A stretch of 64,000 nt of DNA from Takakia lepidozioides (lineage: Eukaryota; Streptophyta; Takakiopsida; Takakiales; Takakiaceae). Shown one piece after another: positions 54,740 through 64,000 of the stretch (position 1 is the stretch's first letter; each line of letters starts with the position of its first letter). The notes under the pieces were generated by a model. That model searched no databases. It was not told the DNA's origin and was given only the letters and a program-made list of their open reading frames with translations. Where the stretch lies: positions 23,126,001 to 23,190,000 of the forward strand of contig CM060734.1 of the NCBI GenBank assembly GCA_030704615.1, in the 5' to 3' direction. A program made the translations under genes and the position numbers.

Positions 54740-55145
54740 TCTCGGATGGGTGCCGGATGAAAAATACCAGGATTTGAATTCGTTTATTTGTCTTCCCCCT
54801 TTATGTTTTTGTTTTTCCGTACTGGATGAGGCTTTCTCTTAAGGGATGACGAATTACCTGTTAGGATGAAAAACCGTTGCCCTGGATGATGTATATTATT
54901 TTTTCATCCTGCTGATGGACCTCATCCAAATAAATGAACCTATTTATTTTTTCATCTGGACCGGATGAAAAAAGCAGCTTATGATGGCCATGGAGATTTT
55001 TTTAATTTCCCTTAATTATTGCTAATTAAGGAGTGAAACCCTAACTCCTACCCTATAATCTACTGTTTAAACCTAGCTAACGGATGACATCCGTCGGGTT
55101 TTTAAGAGAAAGGGTATTGATTATTCATCCTCCGGATGAAAAATC
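54740..55145. repeat. Cluster of GGATGA/TCATCC motifs
   Basis: At least ten GGATGA or TCATCC motifs lie in 400 bp, several extended to GGATGAAAAA or TTTTTCATC, in both orientations, some paired as palindromes (CATCCTCCGGATGAAAAA at about 55126, CGGATGACATCCG at about 55081). This is the appearance of a transposon subterminal region. Confidence 0.55.
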
Positions 55146-56560
55146 GGGCTCTGCCCTAGGGTGTCTCTCCCGCTGTCAGCTGCATTCCTCGTGCTGCTGA
55201 GCTCGCGAGTTATGGCGTCTGAGCTCTGCTGCTTCATGCCAGACGAGCTCCTGGGGATGCGCAATGGCGGCGTCTTGTCTCTTCTCACAGGCGGGAGAAC
55301 CCGCTGTGATGGCATCGTCCCTTTCCCTCCTTTGGCTTTTATGTTTCGCAGCGGCGCTTTGGTGGGGAAGTATATCGCTCCCTCTCCCTTCTTAGACCTA
55401 GCATTTGCATGCTTGGCTTCTCCTTTGCTATGCTGGAGGTGGCGTGTTGGTGGCGATGGCGCAGTGTTACCTTCCCCAATCGCTCAAGGTGCTTTTGGCG
55501 ATTAGGGTTCATTTTACTTCATATTTTTCTCTCTTGTTTTTGGGGTTCTTAGTTGACATCGATAACAAGTGTAGGGGTATGTGATTCACCTGGGGTTCCA
55601 CAATCCTCACTAACCCATATTTTTATATGGGGGCTTGTGATGGGACCAGGTGAGGATCCCTACCTACTTTGAATTCTCTTGATCTTGCAGATAAGGATGT
55701 GTGCAAAAGGAACATACTGCTGCTGCCTGCAGCCCTGATTTCAGCCCGCTTGCTCCCGGTTTGACATGATGATGCTTGCTTTTGACTTATCTTTTGCTGC
55801 TGCTGATGGAGCACTTTGGCCTGGCAGCCTTGTCTCATGCAGCACTGCATGTGAATCCTACCTTGTCTTGAATCTTTGACAGCTTTGCCTGTGGATTTTT
55901 AGATTAGGTTTCCCCTTTCTTTTTGCCTTAAAAGAGGATTGATGGTGTAAGGGACTAGTCATAAGTGGTTGTTTGGCTCTAAGGATGAGGAGACCTGAGT
56001 TTTGTTAAAGAAGACAGTCTGATAAGGCAGTGACAGGCTTTTTTCAGACCTGGATTTGTTGTGGAATGGAGCATAGTGAGGTTCTATTTGCAAAACATGG
56101 CATTAGCCTCCTGTGAAACAATGACGGTAAGCTCTAAAGGACTCTAGCCAATGATTATTTACTTTATTTTGCCATATGAACAACCACCTGCATTGTATGA
56201 TTTATCTTGGCCAAGTGGGCTTTATCTTGGGCACTCAAAGTGTATGTGTGTCCAGATCTGGATATTGTGACAGGGCAGGCCTTTCTTCCATGCCAAAACG
56301 CCTTACAGGATGTATATATTGGGGCAACTGTACATGATGTAGAATGAAGTCGCAGTCAGTCTTGTCATGCCCAAAGTGATCACTTGGTTGCATATTTGAA
56401 GTCTGATTTACAGCAGGCTGGGCCAGCAAGAGTCCTATGTGCAATGTCTTTAATTGACAATGACCCTAGTTGGTCTTGTCCATGTCTTGACATGACATGA
56501 ATATCTTCCCTCTCCCTCTCTCTTTTTAACTTTTTCTGCAGAGGGGTCAACTCTAAGGTT
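55146..56560. other. No recognisable gene
   Basis: A 114-codon plus frame at 55161-55505 is hydrophobic but has no family motif and no conserved neighbour. The remainder shows nothing on either strand. Confidence 0.35.
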
Positions 56561-57325
56561 AAGAAAACCATGCTTTGTCGCATTATTAGACCTGTCTTGG
56601 AGTACGGATCTGCAATATGGGTTGATAAATCTGACTTAGAGGCTGTAGTGTCCAAAGCCATGTCTATTGCCATGAGATTGTCTGATGAAAATGAAGTTAG
56701 GCAGAAAACTTCCCTGAACTTGTTTCCAGTCAGTGACATGGGGGAGGACATCTTGGATGACCTCAAGGGTCTACCCACTCTCGGCACTAGACTGAATTTT
56801 AAACTCGGGGCAGGAAGCCTACCTTTGAACAGCAAACAGAAGCAGAGAGGAAAGGGAGAGTGCAATTGCCCGTTGTGTGGACAATCTGAAGACAGTATTC
56901 ATTTTCTGATACACTGTCCGGGGTTCTCTCACCAAAGAGACGCTCTCTTCAAATCTATCAAGGGAATTGTCCCTGTACCTCTGTTTACCAACTTTGAAAG
57001 TCTCAAGGCTGAGCCAAAAGCCCAGGCCCTCCTGAGGCCTAGTTATTGGGCAAATCACACACAGCAGTTTGATGCTTGTGTGAAGGGATTTCTAAGGGAT
57101 ATATCGAAAACCCAGATTAATTCTATATATGAAGGTAAGTCTTACTACCAACGTCAGCCCCTGACAGAGGCAGGTTCTGTCCTTTTTTTTTCCGCTCAAA
57201 TTGGGCGCGGGGTCAATGGCCACAAGGCTACGACAAACAACGTCTTATGAGTACAATCTTTTAACTTTTTCTACACCCTCTCTCCCTTGTGGTTTGTTTA
57301 CTTTTGTGAACAGCAAAAAAAAAAA
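56560..57325 (+). mobile_element. 5'-truncated LINE 3' end with poly(A) (copy 3 of 3)
   Basis: The open frame from about 56570 encodes RIIRPVLEYGSAIW, the end of a LINE RT, then MGEDILDDLKGLPTLGTRLN, GECNCPLCGQSEDSIHFLIH, CPGFSHQRDALF, HTQQFDACVKGFLRDISKTQ and GRGVNGHKATTNNVL before TGA. The CCHC-like CPLCGQ...HFLIHCP is the zinc motif after the RT. An A-run at about 57313-57325 marks the retroposition tail. The 226 codons are uninterrupted, making this the freshest of the three copies. Confidence 0.9.
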
Positions 57326-57329
57326 GGAG

Positions 57330-58250
57330 GGAAGATACTTTTTGTCATGTCAAGACAAAGACAGGACCCCTAGGGTCGTTGTCATGAAAGAATAATTAGA
57401 CATGTCAGCCACTTAACAGTGGCACCATCCATCAACCATCAAGCTTAGAAAATCCAGAATTACATCCATGCACAGTAATGTGTTCATGTCAGTATGATTC
57501 ATAATCCAGAGAGTATGCCACTGATGCTGATTGACCACCAGTCAAGATCATGATACACTTACATAGGTCTGGGTGGGATGGCGGGTACTTGGCCATATTT
57601 TGGCCTTGATGTGGTGCAGGTCACATAGTCATATAGATTTACTGTCTGCAAGCTGTAATCCAAGCATACTTACTAAAACCCCATGGGTATCATGGAGGGT
57701 TTTCTTAAAAAAGAACGGAACACTTGGATATCACAGATTTAAATACCTTGCCTTGCCAGTATTTGTTTAGACTGGTGTGCAGTACAGCTTGCCCCCACAG
57801 GGGATGTGGATATGTCTGGTAAGTTTTCCAGAACACCCCTATACCTTTATTTCTTGCTACAGCTGAAAATCAAAGCTCATGACAAAGCAAGGTAAATATA
57901 AAGGACTGCATACACATCCTGTGACAGTATATGGTACTGTCAGTACACCCTTCACATCATTCCACATTTGACCATGTCATTACACCATGTCCAGGGGGTA
58001 TTTCCACTTGACCACCCTGGCGCCTCAAAAACCAGCTACTATTTATATTACTGCCATATTTCAGTGTCAGTCGAAATAGCCACAAGCAAAAACTTCACCA
58101 TACCCTGGCCTAAGCATCTAGCTAACAAAGCCATCTGGGTTGGAACATAACAGGGGCCTTTTACCAACAGAGGTACCCGAGTAGCTGCAGCAAACAGTTC
58201 CTTGCAGCCTCTCAATTTGTTTCCAACTACCATAAGGTAAGCAAAGCAAA
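57330..58250. other. Possible 3' untranslated region or LTR of Ty3 copy 2
   Basis: Downstream, on the minus strand, of the coiled-coil ORF. An LTR is expected here but without its partner I could not define it. No coding motifs. Confidence 0.35.
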
Positions 58251-60311
58251 CTAGGGCCTGGAAAACAGATGTGTGTCTCTCACACAAGCCATCATAAACC
58301 CGGCTGTCACATCATAGCAGAGGGGTGGGTTAAAAGCAGCATTCCCCCATACCTCAGGCTGTGGTGGCTGTGGTGTGGCTGTAGTAACAACAGGGTCAGC
58401 TACTGGCACAGTGACTTGTTGTGGTGTTGGTGGCACTGGCTCTTGTACCATTGGCATCTCCTGCACCCCCTGCGAAGAAGACTGAAAAGCCAAAGTTCTG
58501 GCTTGTAAATAAGAAGCAATCAGTTGTTCCTCAGGTACAAAGACTCTCTTGTCAATATTTGATGTCAGGTCCTCTACCTGAGTCTGCAGGCCGTCTACAT
58601 CCTCTTGTAGCTCCGCTATCCTACTATAGACATTGTCTATAGTAGTTGTGGCAATGTTCTGCATTTGCAGTCTGAGCTCATTCATCTCGCTTTGGGTGAG
58701 CTTTCGTGGTGCTTTGCCCTCCACCGCCCCTTGTGCTAACCAGACCTGCATAAGGTGGTTATCCACCAATTTGCTTGTGGCACCCCTTAGAGTCTGCTCC
58801 TCTGTGAGCCTGTACACATCTAGCTGCTGCTGTAAAGCCTCCATGCGCTTCGCATGAGGTTCAACCAAATTCGCATATGCAGCAGCCAGATTATTGGCTT
58901 CCTTCCAAGCCTTGTTAGCCACAGAGAGTTCATTTCTATTGGACATGAGCGTTTGTTGCAATTCCAGGATGTACCTCTCTTGGTCAGCTTCAACCTGCCT
59001 GTATTGCTTGAAGGTATTCTCATTGCGACAGATTGTATTCTTCATATCGACAATGAGTTTCGCTTGCTCGACATTCTCTGCCTCTGCCTTCGTACATCTT
59101 TTCGCTTGACTGTTAACTTCTAATGTAGTGTGCTCAAGCGTAGTTGTGAGTGTAGCACATTGTATGGCCATCCTGTTATGCACTGTCTGCAACTCTATAT
59201 GTAGTGCCTTCACTTCTTGCAACTTGCTTTCATGCTTCACCTGCATTTGGTATAGCTGTTGCTTATGTGTTTCGTGCAACTGGTCTTGCGCGAGGCCTGC
59301 CTCAATCAATTGTTCCTTGGCCAATTGCAAAGCAGCTTTTGTATTCTCTAAGTCTTGCTGTATCTTGAGAGTGACCTCCTCATCAACATTGTTTGCACAC
59401 TCAGTGGCAAGTCGAGCCTCAAACTCCTTCCTGAGTTCCTCCCTCAAAGTTGCCAATTGGGTAGTTGGAACATGAGATTTGACATAAGTGCCCAACAAAT
59501 TAAGTGTCCTGCTTATGGAACTCATAAGCATGGCCTGTTGAGGGTCATCATGGTGAGCTTGTTGCTGTTCTCCCTGATCCTCAATAGTTTGATGCCTCAC
59601 GAACCATTCAGGCCATTGCCCCACCAAATTTTCTTCCTGAACCACTTCATCCGTCACAGGTGCTGCAGTGTCTTGACATTCTACCTGTGGTACCTCCGTC
59701 ACAGGTGTGTGTATTATATGCACCGCAGGGTTTCCCCTGTACAACTGTTGCACCTCCGGAATCACTGTGTCCTTGACCAGACCAGAATATTCATAGAGAA
59801 GGTCCCCCTTCTCAATTTCTGCCACCACCTGTTCTGTAGTGGGAATATCTAACCCTTCTTTCTCCAAATCAATTATTTCTGGTGGAACTGTATGGACAAC
59901 TTGTGGTAACTCTGTGACAAGCCGATCATCTGGCTGTGATGGCTGTGATACTGAAGTAACTTCATCTTCCCTCTTTGAAGGTCCCGCTTCCAATAATAGC
60001 AGTTCTCTGTGCTGCTGTGCCCCTTCCTGCACAAGAGCTTGGGAAACATTATCATGCGGATTCCGTGAAGCCAGTGGATCCGCCACTACAGTCTTTCCCC
60101 GCCTCTGTCTCTTAGTCTGGGGTTGCCCTGCCAGTCCACCCTCACTGTGTGAAGAGCCTTGCTCTTCCATTGCAGTGGTTTCAGTCTCAAACACTCCCAT
60201 CTCCTTTCTTTCTTGAGCATCAAGTATGCCAAAATCAAGAATTATTTGAGCAATGATTGGGCCAGACACTATGATAGGAGACTTTGCGGCAGTGCCTTGT
60301 AATCTCTTCAT
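58251..60311 (-). CDS. Large coiled-coil protein encoded downstream of integrase (Ty3 copy 2)
   Basis: An uninterrupted 686-codon frame starts at ATG 60311. The N-terminal third is acidic and disordered-looking with a basic patch (QTKRQRRGKTVV). Residues about 270-600 form a long coiled coil rich in Leu/Gln/Glu/Lys (for example LENTKAALQLAKEQLIEAGL, MEALQQQLDVYRLTEEQTL, IAELQEDVDGLQTQVEDL). The C-terminus is Pro/Gln/Val-rich. No transmembrane segment or enzyme motif is visible. It overlaps the preceding ORF by 77 bp in another frame. Its intactness among broken neighbours suggests a recently functional element protein, perhaps structural. It differs from Athila-type env-like ORFs in lacking membrane segments. 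Confidence 0.7.
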   Translation of the reverse strand: MKRLQGTAAKSPIIVSGPIIAQIILDFGILDAQERKEMGVFETETTAMEEQGSSHSEGGLAGQPQTKRQRRGKTVVADPLASRNPHDNVSQALVQEGAQQHRELLLLEAGPSKREDEVTSVSQPSQPDDRLVTELPQVVHTVPPEIIDLEKEGLDIPTTEQVVAEIEKGDLLYEYSGLVKDTVIPEVQQLYRGNPAVHIIHTPVTEVPQVECQDTAAPVTDEVVQEENLVGQWPEWFVRHQTIEDQGEQQQAHHDDPQQAMLMSSISRTLNLLGTYVKSHVPTTQLATLREELRKEFEARLATECANNVDEEVTLKIQQDLENTKAALQLAKEQLIEAGLAQDQLHETHKQQLYQMQVKHESKLQEVKALHIELQTVHNRMAIQCATLTTTLEHTTLEVNSQAKRCTKAEAENVEQAKLIVDMKNTICRNENTFKQYRQVEADQERYILELQQTLMSNRNELSVANKAWKEANNLAAAYANLVEPHAKRMEALQQQLDVYRLTEEQTLRGATSKLVDNHLMQVWLAQGAVEGKAPRKLTQSEMNELRLQMQNIATTTIDNVYSRIAELQEDVDGLQTQVEDLTSNIDKRVFVPEEQLIASYLQARTLAFQSSSQGVQEMPMVQEPVPPTPQQVTVPVADPVVTTATPQPPQPEVWGNAAFNPPLCYDVTAGFMMACVRDTHLFSRP

Positions 60312-61215
60312 CTCCTCTCAGGGCTTTGAGTATTTCCTCTGTGAATGATCTGCTCAAATACTGTTGGTTCTGTTTCATGGCAAACAGAACGTTCAATACC
60401 TGGCCTACCTCCCTTAGCCCTAGGTACACGGCCTTGGTACAAGCATAACCCTGAGTTTTAAAGAAACTCCCTTCTTGGAATAAGTCCCCTATTTGCAGTC
60501 TTGCCCTATGCTCCTCCACATGCACCTGACCTGCTGGCAATCGAAACAATTGCTGTAGGTATAGAGGAGTAATTTCTAATTCAACTCCCTTCACCGTTGT
60601 TGCTCCTGTCCTAGGCTCAAAGTTCTGCAAGAATTGTAACATGTACTGTCTATGGTGCAATGTCCAATCTTTGCTTTGCAATCCTTCCAATCGCAGCTCC
60701 TTCAGTAACTTTACCGCCTGTGGAGTAGCAATCGTTTGTTTCTGCAGGATTGTGGTGCTCTTCACCCTGATTTCTTCCATTCCTCTCACTCTCTTCATTC
60801 TAGACCCACAGAAAGGTTTTGGCTGTAACAATTGAAGAAATGTCTGCAGGGCACAAAGCATAAACGTATGGTTGCCACAAAAAGCTATGGGTAATTTCTT
60901 GTAAGCCTGCGGGGCTTGCAAGCATCGATTAAGAGAAAAGATTCGCTCTGTTCTTCCGTCCCTATGCCACTGCGTAAGTAATATTGCGAGCGTATAGTTT
61001 GTTAGTTCCTCCATAGCTTCAAAGCTATAGCATTGATGGTTTGTCCCGTCGAGACGCCCGTTACTTAGAACGACGCCGACTCTTGCGCTTAAATTCCCTC
61101 CAATTTCTTGATCCCTTTTCTGGCTTTCGATTGGCTGTAACCGTTGTGACTCGATTTTAGATTTAATTTTCTTTAGTGGACTTTCTCTGCTGGACTGTCC
61201 ACTAGGATAACACAT
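60235..61215 (-). CDS. Downstream ORF of the Ty3 family, copy 2
   Basis: The 326-codon frame holds CYSFEAMEELTNYTLAILLT, RIFSLNRCLQAPQAYKKLPI, MRVxx-type MKRVRGMEEIRVKSTTILQK, DWTLHHRQYMLQFLQNFEPR and TPLYLQQLFRLPAGQVHVEE, ending after LKALRGDE in a short non-conserved tail. Copy 1 (49728-51089) is closely similar throughout up to the LRG. There is no nonsense change here, unlike copy 1. Function is unknown. The position between integrase and the coiled-coil ORF, with overlap, suggests that the two downstream proteins are expressed together or fused by frameshifting. Confidence 0.65.
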   Translation of the reverse strand: MCYPSGQSSRESPLKKIKSKIESQRLQPIESQKRDQEIGGNLSARVGVVLSNGRLDGTNHQCYSFEAMEELTNYTLAILLTQWHRDGRTERIFSLNRCLQAPQAYKKLPIAFCGNHTFMLCALQTFLQLLQPKPFCGSRMKRVRGMEEIRVKSTTILQKQTIATPQAVKLLKELRLEGLQSKDWTLHHRQYMLQFLQNFEPRTGATTVKGVELEITPLYLQQLFRLPAGQVHVEEHRARLQIGDLFQEGSFFKTQGYACTKAVYLGLREVGQVLNVLFAMKQNQQYLSRSFTEEILKALRGDEEITRHCRKVSYHSVWPNHCSNNS

Positions 61216-61328
61216 GTGACAAGAATTTCGCTTTTCTGTACTTGCCGTTTGTTCTGTTGCCCTTTTTCCGTATTCATTAATGGGCCGCCATTCATCCGAA
61301 TTGATGTGCTAAGTTGGTATTTTGACGG

Positions 61329-62195
61329 TCATTCTTGTCCTCTTTCTTGATGACACCTGTTCTTGCACTTCCTTCTCAGCTGTGTGTTGCGCTCTGACTT
61401 CCACGTGTCCCTTTCTAAACTGGCTTCCGTCCTTTCTTCCGCCGGCCATTTCCCTGAAGTTATCATGCGTCCACCTGTCACTGATTCTATGGATTGTGTA
61501 ACCCTACTAGACTGTGTTGAGCTGTGACAGGCTGTGTCATACTGTGGTACGCTGTGATAGGCTGTGTTGCACTGTGGTAAGCTGTGAAAGGCTGTGATAC
61601 GATGTGGTAGGTTGTGATAGGCTGTATTGCGCCGTGCTGGGCTGTGATATGTTGTGTCGCACCTTGCTGGGCTGCGATAGGCTGTGTCGCGCCGTGCTGG
61701 GCTGTGATAGGCTGTGTCGCTCTTGTTCTGCCCGCCTTGGTCATATATGCTCGGCTTAGCGACAAGTGCTCCATACTCCGTTGGTATCACTGGCGCCGCC
61801 CGTGACTGCTTTTGCGTTTCAACATGCAAATCATGCTGCAATGGTTTGTCATGGATACCACTGTACCCCTTCAACTTATTGGCATTGACTCTTCCCAGCA
61901 TCTCTTTGTTAATGGTTTGTAACATGGCGGTGTTATTATCATACATCTTCTGTATGACATAAGGTCCTTTCCATGGTGATTTAAGCCTAGAAGCTTTAAT
62001 CTTTCCCTTCTTCTGCAACCATAGAACCAAATCTCCCGTCTTAAAAGTCTTTAACTTGCCTTCATCAAACTGTTCCTTTCTTTTCATCTGAATTCTGGTC
62101 ATGTTATCAGGTGCATCAGCACATACTTCTTCCACATGGTATAATTCATGTTTCCTGACCTTAATTGAATCTTGCAATTCCATTCTCTTTCCCAT
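61329..62195 (-). pseudogene. Integrase C-terminal domain fused through the array to linker, copy 2
   Basis: The frame encodes MGKRMELQDSIKVRKHELYH, KTGDLVLWLQKKGKIKASRL, WKGPYVIQKMYDNNTAMLQT and GRVNANKLKGYSGIHDKPLQ. It then passes through the 21-unit array (repeating TAYHSPARR-like peptide) and emerges into SSRVTQSIESVTGGRMITSG, ending at 61329. In copy 1 the matching downstream segment lies in a different frame from integrase. A one-base loss near 62190 separates this part from the core. Confidence 0.85.
61514..61723. repeat. 10-bp tandem array, 21 units, at the integrase 3' end
   Basis: Twenty-one decamers (GTGTTGAGCT, GTGACAGGCT ... GTGTCGCTCT) occupy the position equivalent to the 14-unit array at 50951-51090, with the same first five units and the same flanks (TGTACTGCCC/TGTTCTGCCC on the right). 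The seven additional units include GTGCTGGGCT and GTGTCGCGCC variants. Confidence 0.92.
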
Positions 62196-62761
62196 TCCGT
62201 TCTCATGGTAGGTAATAGGAATTCCACTGGAAGTAAAGCTTCCATACCATAAACTAATTGGAATGGTGTATACTTAGTGGTGACTTTATATGAAGTCCTG
62301 TATGACCACAAAACTGTCAGCAGCTTTGTATCCCAATTCGTTCTGTTTGCATTGACTATCTTAGCCAAGATAGTACATAGTATTTTGTTGGTAGCCTCTG
62401 CCTGCCCATTACCCTGTGGGTAATATGTTGTACTCTTCCTATGCACAATCATGAACTCTTTAGTCAATAATTCAATGGTCTCATTAATGAAGTGACTTCC
62501 CTGATCACTGATAAATTCCAAGGGACAGCCAAATCGTGTAAGTATGTTCTCATACAGGAACCTTGTTGTGGACTTGGCTGTGTTGTCCCTCAAAGCTTTA
62601 GCTTCCACCCACTTCGTAGTATAATCAGTGGCTGTAATTATGTACCTGTTCTGTGTATTCTTGGCTGGTGGGTTAATTGGTCCAACAAAGTCTAGTCCCC
62701 ATTTCTGAAATGGTTCCGTAGGCATTGTAGGATGCAAAGCCATCTTCCCAGATCTTTGCAA
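62099..62761 (-). pseudogene. Ty3/gypsy integrase core, copy 2
   Basis: The core reads KWGLDFVGPINPPAKNTQNR, CPLEFISDQGSHFINETIEL and YYPQGNGQAEATNKI, with a canonical SDQG and all DDE residues. It begins right after a TGA at 62762-62764, where copy 1 has GGA, and ends in a frame shift near 62195 (REWNCKIQ). Confidence 0.93.
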
Positions 62762-62764
62762 AGG

Positions 62765-63862
62765 TCATAGCCTCTGACATTCATCACAACTCTGACAATA
62801 CTTGTGTACATCTTTGAACAAAGTAGGCCACCAGTAACCTGCATGTAGTATCTTCCTGCTGGTAGTCTCTTCTCCAAAATGACCTCCTGCCACTCCTTTA
62901 TGAACTTCCTCCAAAACTTTATTTACTTCATGGTGGTATAAGCATCGCTTCAGCACTCCATCAGGTCCTAGCTTATACATTCTGCTCCCTACCATAGTGT
63001 AAGGTAGAGCCTTGATAGCAATTCTCTTTCTCTGCTCCTTTCCATAACTTGGTGGGCACTCACCATGAGCAAGGTAGTATCTGATTGGCCACTGCCAATC
63101 TAGCCAGTCATCTGCACTTCCCTGCACCTCCACTGCAAATAGACTCGCATCTGGTAATTGATCATCTACTCCCGTGGCTGGTTCTCCTGTTGATAACCGT
63201 GACAAGTGATCCGCCACAAGATGCAGCCTCCCAGGCTTGTAAACAACCTTGAACTCAAACTCGTGCAAGATTATCAACCATCTTGCTATTCTTCCGCTTA
63301 TCAGAGGTTTGTTTACCAGGTATATCAGAGCCTGGTGATCCACATAGAACATAAACTTCTTGCCCAACAGGTAATGCCTGAATTTCTTCACTGCATAGAT
63401 CATTGCCAATGCTTCTCTTTCCGTTGTGCTATAATTTCTTTCGGCATTGTTCATCAATCGGCTAGCATAGTACACAGGTGAATCTATCCTTCCTGTAACA
63501 TTTTGGGCTAACACTGCTCCTAGTGCTTCTCCAGAAGCATCACAGTAAACATGAAATATTTGCCAGTGAGGATTAATCAGCACAGGTGTAGTTGTTACTG
63601 ACAATGTAAGTTCCTCAAAAGCCTGTTGACATTCAGGTGTCCATGCAAACACTGCATCTTTCTTCAGAAGTTTGCTCAATGGTGCTGCTATCTGTGCATA
63701 CCGTCTGACAAATCTTCTGTAATAGCTGGTTTGTCCAAGGAATCTCCTTAGACTCTTAACATTCACTGGTGGTGGAGAGGCTTTAATGGCCTCTGTTTTC
63801 CTGGGATCCACAAGAAGTCCTCTCTTACACACAATGTGTCCCAGAAGCACCCCTGAGTTCAC
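62765..63862 (-). pseudogene. Ty3/gypsy RT end, RNase H and integrase zinc finger, copy 2 (5'-truncated)
   Basis: The frame starts near NSGVLLGHIVCKRGLLVDPR in the RT connection, with SLRRFLGQTSYYRRFVRRYA and PLSKLLKKDAVFAWTPECQQ. RNase H follows (YCDASGEALGAVLAQN, REALAMIYAVKKFRHYLLGK, FYVDHQALIYLVNKPLISGR), then the H2C2 finger to CQSCDECQRL and the stop. The RT active site is missing because the homology ends at about 63885, where unrelated CATGAGC repeats begin. Confidence 0.93.
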
Positions 63863-63885
63863 ACAGAAAGTACACTTCTCTGGAT

Positions 63886-64000
63886 TCAGGGAGGTTTACT
63901 ATTTCATGAGCAGAAACCATGAGCCATGAGCCATGAGCCGCATGAGCCGCATGAGCGGTGAGCCGAAGTCTAAGATACGCGGATTTCATGAGCGGACTCC
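63886..64000. repeat. CATGAGC-type short repeats at the window edge
   Basis: Right of the truncated RT the sequence holds at least seven copies of CATGAGC or close variants (CATGAGCC, GCATGAGC, GGTGAGCC) in about 95 bp, and a last copy CATGAGCGGACTCC at the edge. It continues beyond the window. Confidence 0.75.

Noticed and set aside
55161-55505. 114-codon plus frame with a hydrophobic start that could pass for a signal peptide
   Set aside because: No family motif, no conserved context, and the hydrophobic start alone is weak support.
58269-59852. Several plus-strand frames of 70-165 codons opposite the coiled-coil ORF
   Set aside because: They are antisense shadows of the long minus-strand frame, Cys/Ser/Leu-rich as expected from reversed Gln/Glu codons.
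1-64000. CRISPR arrays, bacterial operons, rRNA genes or organellar insertions
   Set aside because: No regularly spaced short repeats with unique spacers, no Shine-Dalgarno-led gene runs, and no rRNA or chloroplast gene sequence recognised. All signals are of plant nuclear type.

Overview
This window reads as repeat-rich nuclear DNA of a land plant. Nearly every recognisable coding stretch is either a transposable-element remnant or a broken host-gene copy. Two host-gene relics carry the taxonomic hint. One matches plant DNA polymerase theta (TEBICHI) with plant-style short exons. The other is a kinesin motor-domain copy most like kinesin-2, a class flowering plants lost along with flagella but which is kept in lineages with swimming sperm. 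With plant PPR, PIF/Harbinger, CACTA, L1-type LINE and tRNA-SINE remnants and introns of up to 9.8 kb, I infer a fern, lycophyte or other seedless plant with a large genome. The species is not determined.

Layout. 0.3-2.8 kb: decayed hAT transposase (-). 3.86-5.28 kb: four helicase exons of a POLQ copy (+), with the DELH box changed to DQLH. 6.2-7.0 kb: terminus of a CACTA element. 7.7-10.6 kb: hairpin clusters, telomere-like sequence and a palindromic tandem repeat. 10.7 kb: PPR scrap. 11.4-14.5 kb: Ty3-type element (-) with an extra ORF upstream of gag, and with protease-RT-RNase H deleted. 15.76-16.16 kb: four identical 102-bp repeats. 17.7-20.3 kb: L1-type LINE with a very long ORF1 and the start of its endonuclease.

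23.3-37.6 kb: kinesin pseudogene (-), whose introns hold two tRNA-derived SINEs, a PIF/Harbinger element with TIRs and TTA target duplications, a second copy of the extra-ORF/gag retroelement, and a LINE 3' end. 38.9-42.4 kb: two exon-like stretches of an unidentified gene (-). 43.6-45.8 kb: Copia remnants with LTRs in inverted orientation. 47.2-49.6 kb: LINE ORF1, Copia RT and protease scraps.

49.7-54.2 kb and 58.3-63.9 kb: two copies (-) of one Ty3/gypsy family that carries further ORFs downstream of integrase, including a 686-residue coiled-coil protein. Between integrase and the downstream ORF lies a 10-bp tandem repeat, 14 units in one copy and 21 in the other. Because 10 is not a multiple of 3, unit number decides which downstream frame the integrase reads into. 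This frame-switching array, together with the extra ORFs, is the most promising novel signal here. A SET-like ORF lies just upstream of the first copy's RT. All assignments are by eye from the translated sequence; no database search was run.
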